Positions 60,282 to 64,000 of a stretch of 64,000 nucleotides of DNA are shown piece by piece (positions within the stretch are counted from its first letter, which is position 1; each line of letters opens with the position of its first letter). The stretch comes from Siderastrea siderea (lineage: Eukaryota > Cnidaria > Anthozoa > Scleractinia > Rhizangiidae). The translations under genes were made by a program, and so were the position numbers. Location of the stretch: assembly GCA_964030785.1 (NCBI GenBank), contig OZ034968.1, forward strand, positions 64,826,899-64,890,898, written 5' to 3'. Under the pieces are notes generated by a model. The model saw only the letters and a list, made by a program, of their open reading frames with translations, ran no database searches and was not told the origin of the DNA.

Positions 60282-60287
60282 TTTATA
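60282..60287 (-). promoter_or_regulatory. TATA-like box of the poly-Gly gene
   Basis: TATAAAG 33-38 bases upstream of the ATG at 60249, overlapping the 3' end of the ATPase gene. Confidence 0.6.
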
Positions 60288-60936
60288 GTCGTTTTTGATA
60301 GGTGCGAGTCCATCCTTCGTCTTTTAACAGGTGACTCAACACCCGTTGTTGATCGGAGGAGGCGGGATGTAAATCCAAGACCAAATACCCATACGGTCGT
60401 GTGGTGGCTTGATGAAACGTCTCCAACGTGTCTTTCCACGTGGTCGGAAACGATTGAAGCATGACATTGCGTACCCCTAATTGATCTCGGGGGTTCTTGA
60501 ACGCCACGATGTAATGGGCATTGCGGGATATACTTTTCGCATAGCGACCCACGGGAAACATGTCTTGGCACAAGTAGAGCACCGTCACCCCTTGATGATG
60601 TGAATGTTTGGTGAATAAATCCAACACGCGTTTATCGTGACTGCCTTCATCCATTAAATCATCCAAAACCAGGACCCCCTGTCCTTCAGGAAACCATTGC
60701 ACTAAGGCCTCATGATCGGGAATCCCTTCGTGAAACACCACCCCTTGATCTTGCATGCCTTGAAATCGATCTTGCCAGGCCCCATAACAATAATGCCTTT
60801 GGGTCGGTGGGGTGTCAAACAAATCCGGGTTGTCTACCAAGAGTTTTTCCGTAAACGCGGTTTTACCACATCCCGAAGGACCCACCACCAAGATAGAGGA
60901 AGGCGTATGAAAACGAAACGGTTTCCCCGTTTGCAT
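60283..60936 (-). CDS. FtsK/HerA-like genome-packaging ATPase
   Basis: 217 residues from the ATG at 60936; frames further upstream would run through the tRNA-like gene. Walker A GPSGCGKT (19-26), Walker B VLVLDDL (Asp92-Asp93), and a following sensor-like LYLCQDMF segment fit the A32/FtsK-HerA packaging ATPases of Polintons, adintoviruses and related DNA viruses. It should pump the genome into procapsids made by the nearby capsid gene. Confidence 0.9.
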   Translation of the reverse strand: MQTGKPFRFHTPSSILVVGPSGCGKTAFTEKLLVDNPDLFDTPPTQRHYCYGAWQDRFQGMQDQGVVFHEGIPDHEALVQWFPEGQGVLVLDDLMDEGSHDKRVLDLFTKHSHHQGVTVLYLCQDMFPVGRYAKSISRNAHYIVAFKNPRDQLGVRNVMLQSFPTTWKDTLETFHQATTRPYGYLVLDLHPASSDQQRVLSHLLKDEGWTRTYQKRL

Positions 60937-60953
60937 GATGATAATACCCTTAG

Positions 60954-60964
60954 AAAAAAAAAAA
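60954..60964 (-). terminator. Pol III terminator (T11)
   Basis: Eleven T in a row on the minus strand, 13 bases past the 3' end of the tRNA-like gene. T runs of four or more end Pol III transcription. Confidence 0.85.
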
Positions 60965-60977
60965 GGCACCTTTTTAT

Positions 60978-61064
60978 TGGAATCGGTGGGACTCGAACCC
61001 ACGCACGACCCGATCCCTATCTGAATCAAAGGTCTAAGGCTCTAACCGACTGAGCTACGACTCC
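60978..61064 (-). tRNA. tRNA or tRNA-like Pol III gene, anticodon unresolved
   Basis: 87 bases. The acceptor stem GGAGTCG/CGATTCC (one G-U) plus discriminator A, a D arm with A box TAGCTCAGTCGG, and a T arm GTGGG-TTCGAGT-CCCAC with perfect B box GGTTCGAGTCC are all intact. The part between D and T arms is 36 bases, 13 more than usual, so there is an intron or a long variable arm. I find no perfect five-pair anticodon stem; four-pair GACC/GGTC is possible, with candidate loop triplets TTG or TGA. It lies between the protease and ATPase genes. Confidence 0.75.
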
Positions 61065-61087
61065 GACACCAGTTTTTTCCAACAAAT

Positions 61088-61093
61088 TTTATT
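61088..61093 (-). terminator. Poly(A) signal after capsid-protease genes
   Basis: AATAAA on the minus strand overlaps the protease stop codon and precedes the tRNA-like gene by about 25 bases. Confidence 0.6.
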
Positions 61094-61632
61094 TAACTAT
61101 TACATTGATGATACGGATGACAACAGAGTTGATACCATCTGGCTTCTTGGCCTACAATCAATTGTTGAAGGCGTTGACCGGCTTGATGGTCATTACTAAC
61201 ATAATCATGATCCGAAAACTCATTTAAAAACGCTTGCAAGGTCCGTCCACGGGCTTTGGCTTTCAAGTACAACAAGGCGTAATCACCACAACTCTTGCTT
61301 GTAATGGCTTGGAGGGACTTGCCATTGGTCACCACATACTTCCAATGTTGGACAATCCAATCTCGTAACGGGGTCGCTTGCACGTACGTGTCCATGGGCA
61401 AAGCATAACTGTCCAGGACTTCACACACCTTTCCATCCGTCCACACCGCTAACCAATGTTGTCCCGGTTGATCGTGTGGGTCTGTATTCACAATGTACCC
61501 TTGGGGTTGGGTCTTGACAGGACTCTTGGGTAAACGATCACAGGCCACCGTCCCGTAAAAGACCGGGTTCAATTGGGGGTCGTCTCGGGCTAAATAATCC
61601 AACTGGACATTATTCAAGGCCACATGTTCCAT
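61093..61632 (-). CDS. Adenain-like cysteine protease
   Basis: 179 residues. The order His59 (GQHWLAVW), Asp74 (VCEVLDSYALP), Gln108 (KSLQAI) and Cys115 (SKSCGDYALLYL) is that of the C5/Ulp1-like cysteine proteases including adenovirus adenain. In these viruses the enzyme cuts virion precursors at Gly-Gly or Gly-X sites; several neighbours have such sites. Its ATG overlaps the capsid gene stop by one base. Confidence 0.92.
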   Translation of the reverse strand: MEHVALNNVQLDYLARDDPQLNPVFYGTVACDRLPKSPVKTQPQGYIVNTDPHDQPGQHWLAVWTDGKVCEVLDSYALPMDTYVQATPLRDWIVQHWKYVVTNGKSLQAITSKSCGDYALLYLKAKARGRTLQAFLNEFSDHDYVSNDHQAGQRLQQLIVGQEARWYQLCCHPYHQCNS

Positions 61633-63032
61633 CAGTGCTGGTAAATGTTATACAACACGGCTCCGTTCCTGTCAATCTCCAGCAAATTCTCAAATTCTCC
61701 ATACACGAGTACGGTTATATTGACACCGGGGGCGGCTCCAAATTCCAACACCAGTTGTAAATCACCCGTTTGCTTGGGGTTGAGGTTTTGACTGTCAGCA
61801 CATCCATTGGCCACATTGTCAAACATGAACAAGGTACAATTTTTCCTGTGGCCCCAATCCAGTAGTTCTACCATATTGCCTTTCTTTTTACACCAAGCAC
61901 CACTGGCTTGCAGAAAACGGAAGTAGCCTAGATTATCTCGGGTGCCATTGTTGTGCACTAACTGCAGGGTTTCATAAGGGTACTCTTCTCCTCTGACAAT
62001 CTGTTTAATGGACGTCAGACCAAATTTCTGGAAACAGAATGGATCTCGGGTCACATCTCCATTGAAGGCACGGCTGTCCAGTAACCCCACAATCAATCGG
62101 TCAGGTATTCTGTTTTGAAACAGGTTGGGGATATCAAAGCGGACCAGGTTGTTTTGCATGCTGAAAGTCCGGATTTCACTGCGGACGGTCGGGTAAGCCG
62201 CCACTTGGCCTTCATTGTGTCTTTTTTCAGAGATACTCTGGTAGATGGCGTCATTCAAACGCAGTTGACAGAGATGAAACCTTAGTTTCACATCCCCTTC
62301 CATCAATCGGCCAGCTAGACCCACTCCATTCAAAAACAGGCTGGGGCCATTGAAATGAAATTTCATCTTGATTTCGATACCAGGCACCAACAGTTTGCCG
62401 GTATGAAAGACTTCCAAGTGCGGGGTAAACACTAGACTGTGGGTGGCACCTGCAGCATACTTCTCCACTTCGGCCGCAGAGGCATTGAAGGCCTCTTGAT
62501 GATTAGCAGGCAGATCTTGCCAATGTTGATGGTTTCCTGCTTTGTCTGTGTTGGTGGCAGTCCATTGGGGTGGGAAATCCACTTGATTGAACCATCCTTG
62601 GGGTCCTAACACGGTCTTGCCATCTTCTCGGTCAAAATTCAGCAAGTTTTCTAGGTAAGCTTTGTAATGATACGTGTCGGATTGTGGACTGATCAACGTA
62701 CCATTCAACTGCAAGTCAATTTGTTTGATGATGGAATGGGCCAAATTATTGACGGGCCACAATTTCTCCGCGGCCACCAAGTTCGCACCATTCGCCTTTT
62801 TCAAACTCAATTCCATGGTAAAGTAACTGCGTCCCAAATCCACAAAATCGTCCAACCCCGGTATGATGAATTCCATAGGATTGATACCCGTGGTGGTGGG
62901 TTGGATGGTAACCATGCGATAGGCATTGATGCTAATGTCGGTCGGTGGCACCTTGAAAATCCGTAAGGCAGGGTTAACGGTCCCTTCGGAACGCGCGTGA
63001 GCCGGGGCGGTTTGTGTACTCACGTCAGGCAT
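61632..63032 (-). CDS. Major capsid protein (double jelly roll type)
   Basis: 466 residues, close to the length usual for Polinton/adintovirus hexon-type proteins (about 450-600). Regions such as INPMEFIIPG, DFVDLGRSYFTMELSLKK and IKQIDLQLNGTLI in the first third fit the family's N-terminal jelly roll as I remember it. It forms the trimeric capsomer of an icosahedral shell. TATAAAAA lies 43 bases upstream, inside the previous gene. It starts at the first ATG after that box and shares one base with the protease start. Confidence 0.88.
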   Translation of the reverse strand: MPDVSTQTAPAHARSEGTVNPALRIFKVPPTDISINAYRMVTIQPTTTGINPMEFIIPGLDDFVDLGRSYFTMELSLKKANGANLVAAEKLWPVNNLAHSIIKQIDLQLNGTLISPQSDTYHYKAYLENLLNFDREDGKTVLGPQGWFNQVDFPPQWTATNTDKAGNHQHWQDLPANHQEAFNASAAEVEKYAAGATHSLVFTPHLEVFHTGKLLVPGIEIKMKFHFNGPSLFLNGVGLAGRLMEGDVKLRFHLCQLRLNDAIYQSISEKRHNEGQVAAYPTVRSEIRTFSMQNNLVRFDIPNLFQNRIPDRLIVGLLDSRAFNGDVTRDPFCFQKFGLTSIKQIVRGEEYPYETLQLVHNNGTRDNLGYFRFLQASGAWCKKKGNMVELLDWGHRKNCTLFMFDNVANGCADSQNLNPKQTGDLQLVLEFGAAPGVNITVLVYGEFENLLEIDRNGAVLYNIYQH

Positions 63033-63034
63033 GT

Positions 63035-63262
63035 TTAACGTCGTCGAGTGGTACCCCGTCGTCGTCGTGAGGGGTTTTTATAGCGTCGTCGTCGGGCTAA
63101 ACGTTGTCTCAAATCAAACCCGGGGACTCTCATGACCTCGGGACTTAACCATCCACCACGTTGTCGTCGTCGCATGAGTTTCCAAAACGGATACAGTCCA
63201 CCCCATTGAGACAACCCTCGATTACTACGAATCCGTCGAGGTCGTGAATGCACGGGTTCCAT
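63035..63262 (-). CDS. Arg-rich small protein with two GG sites
   Basis: 75 residues, about a third Arg. Gly-Gly sites occur at 21-22 (SQWGGL) and 36-37 (RQRGGW). The C-terminus is Arg-rich (RRRRYKNPSRRRRG). The composition suits a core protein condensing DNA, akin to adenovirus mu/pX by analogy. Start overlaps the previous stop (TAATG). Confidence 0.65.
   Translation of the reverse strand: MEPVHSRPRRIRSNRGLSQWGGLYPFWKLMRRRQRGGWLSPEVMRVPGFDLRQRLARRRRYKNPSRRRRGTTRRR
63075..63082 (-). promoter_or_regulatory. TATA box of the capsid gene
   Basis: TATAAAAA 43-50 bases upstream of the capsid ATG, inside the coding region of the upstream small basic gene. Confidence 0.7.
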
Positions 63263-63597
63263 TAGACTCCCAAAATATCACGTGCACGTTTGGTTTGTTT
63301 GGGAAATAAGGCAGTGGCTACACGCACGGCGTCTTTCACGTTCTTCTGACTCAACGCTTTCTTGGCTTGTTTGGTGATTTCCTTTTTAAGGACGTCTTCG
63401 GCTTTGCGTTTGATACCTCGTGTCAAACCCGTTTCCAAGCCTCTCTTGATATTACTAGGCAATTTTAAAGGATTTCGCGTGCTTTTAAGGCCTTGGAACC
63501 CACCACGCATCAGATCCGTCACCAACCCTTTTCCACTTTGACCATGTTGATCATACCACTCGTCGGTTCGAAATCGTGTCAAACTTCCCCCACGCAT
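63262..63597 (-). CDS. Basic virion-type protein with GG sites
   Basis: 111 residues. GG sites occur at residues 3-4 (MRGGS) and 32-33 (LMRGGF). The rest is a Lys-rich helical body (KRKAEDVLKKEITKQAKKAL). It resembles pVI-like or core proteins in layout. TATAAAAA at 63658-63651 is about 54 bases upstream. Confidence 0.65.
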   Translation of the reverse strand: MRGGSLTRFRTDEWYDQHGQSGKGLVTDLMRGGFQGLKSTRNPLKLPSNIKRGLETGLTRGIKRKAEDVLKKEITKQAKKALSQKNVKDAVRVATALFPKQTKRARDILGV

Positions 63598-63650
63598 GGT
63601 GCCTTCTTCACCAGGGATAAACGTTTTGTTTAGGCTTTATGGGACTCCCC

Positions 63651-63658
63651 TTTTTATA
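63651..63658 (-). promoter_or_regulatory. TATA box of the 111-aa gene
   Basis: TATAAAAA (GGTATAAAAAGG) upstream of the ATG at 63597. Confidence 0.65.
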
Positions 63659-63664
63659 CCGTCA

Positions 63665-63850
63665 TCATCGTCGTCGTCGTTTTTTCCGAAAAGCGGCTTC
63701 CAACCCTTTTTTAGCCCCGTAACTCGCGGCACCACTTGCGGCACCCAACGCCACAGCTTTTCCCCCAGCGATCAAGGCTGGAATGAGGGCCGCCAGGGGC
63801 AAGAGACCCCCTCGTTGCCTTCTTCTTCGACGCACTCTTGTCTTGGGCAT
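63665..63850 (-). CDS. Very basic small core-type protein with GG site
   Basis: 61 residues. An Arg-rich head (RVRRRRRQRGG) with a Gly-Gly at 14-15 is followed by a hydrophobic/Ala-Gly helix (PLAALIPALIAGGKAVALG) and a basic end (FRKKRRRR). Head-GG-amphipathic layout recurs in other proteins of the element. TATAAAAA is 30 bases upstream. Possibly membrane-active once cut; this is inference. Confidence 0.65.
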   Translation of the reverse strand: MPKTRVRRRRRQRGGLLPLAALIPALIAGGKAVALGAASGAASYGAKKGLEAAFRKKRRRR

Positions 63851-63879
63851 CTTTGTTTGTTTTCACAACTCTTGTTTTC

Positions 63880-63887
63880 TTTTTATA
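63880..63887 (-). promoter_or_regulatory. TATA box of the 61-aa gene
   Basis: TATAAAAA 30 bases upstream of the ATG at 63850. It lies just past the stop codon of the partial gene at the window edge. Confidence 0.7.
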
Positions 63888-63888
63888 C

Positions 63889-64000
63889 TCACATGACGTT
63901 GCACGTAAACGATTCCCCCGCCCACCGTTTGCGTTTCCCACTTCGCATTTCTTCCATACGTTTCTTCGTTGATCTTAGGTAATTCTTTTTGGCTAACTTT
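63889..64000 (-). CDS. C-terminal part of an unknown gene (runs off the window)
   Basis: A frame open from the right edge to TGA at 63889-63891 gives 36 residues with a basic end (RSGKRKRWAGESFTCN). The size of the whole gene and its identity cannot be seen. A different small virion protein or the end of a larger gene are both possible. Confidence 0.5.
   Translation of the reverse strand, partial: KLAKKNYLRSTKKRMEEMRSGKRKRWAGESFTCNVM

Larger units (their letters stand above)
51174..64000. mobile_element. Polinton/Maverick (adintovirus-like) element, incomplete
   Basis: A gene-dense region of long open frames with higher GC than its surroundings carries the Polinton hallmark set: protein-primed PolB, FtsK/HerA-like ATPase, adenain-like protease and a major capsid protein, plus small virion-type proteins. 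The left end lies between the MITE at 51173 and the first gene at 51634; I could not fix the exact terminus. The right end, retrovirus-like integrase, penton and the second TIR are beyond 64000. All main frames are intact, so the insertion is young, or under selection, or a virus-derived contig end. Confidence 0.9.

Overview
The window looks like metazoan nuclear DNA, most likely from an anthozoan cnidarian (coral or sea anemone). This is an inference: it rests on intron-rich genes, a modular ShK plus trypsin-type protease gene, tRNA-derived SINEs and a very dense set of TIR elements. There are two unlike parts. Positions 1 to about 51.2 kb are AT-rich host DNA. From about 51.2 kb to the right end, and running past it, is a compact, intron-poor virus-like element of the Polinton/Maverick (adintovirus) kind.

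Host part. 8-6364 (minus) holds the 5' exons of an actin-binding LIM (ABLIM-type) gene; their exon phases join without a break. A large segmental duplication follows: copy I (about 6.5-30 kb) and copy II (about 31.7-45.4 kb) carry the same gene set in the same order. The set is a small coiled-coil/membrane-tail gene (plus), a secreted or membrane-anchored ShK-trypsin protease gene (minus, all linker introns in phase 1) and a rolling-stone-like multi-pass membrane gene (minus). The copies have diverged. The copy I protease keeps two ShK exons, whereas copy II lost the second one. The copy I rolling-stone gene is a pseudogene, and copy II is open. The copy II coiled-coil gene is truncated. Comparing the copies reveals TE insertions with empty sites: a 2.96 kb TIR element with a TATTTA target duplication (7208-10167), a 7.5 kb TIR element inside the copy I protease gene (14433-21965), a LINE 3' end, and several MITEs. 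A third rolling-stone-like gene lies on the plus strand at 49575-50345. A hAT-like MITE with a perfect 8-bp target duplication (50653-51165) sits just before the viral element.

Viral part. Nearly all genes are on the minus strand, tightly packed or overlapping: protein-primed family B DNA polymerase, a parvovirus-type PLA2-like protein, several small basic proteins with Gly-Gly sites, a two-TM protein, a poly-Gly protein, an FtsK/HerA-like packaging ATPase, an adenain-like cysteine protease and a double-jelly-roll-type major capsid protein. One small acidic gene region runs on the plus strand, divergent from the polymerase. Repeated TATAAAA(A) boxes precede many genes. A tRNA-like Pol III gene with perfect B box and an 11-T terminator sits between the protease and the ATPase. 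Integrase, penton and the right terminus are not in the window. The reading frames are intact, so the insertion is either recent or still functional. The Gly-Gly sites together with the encoded protease suggest an adenovirus-like virion maturation step.
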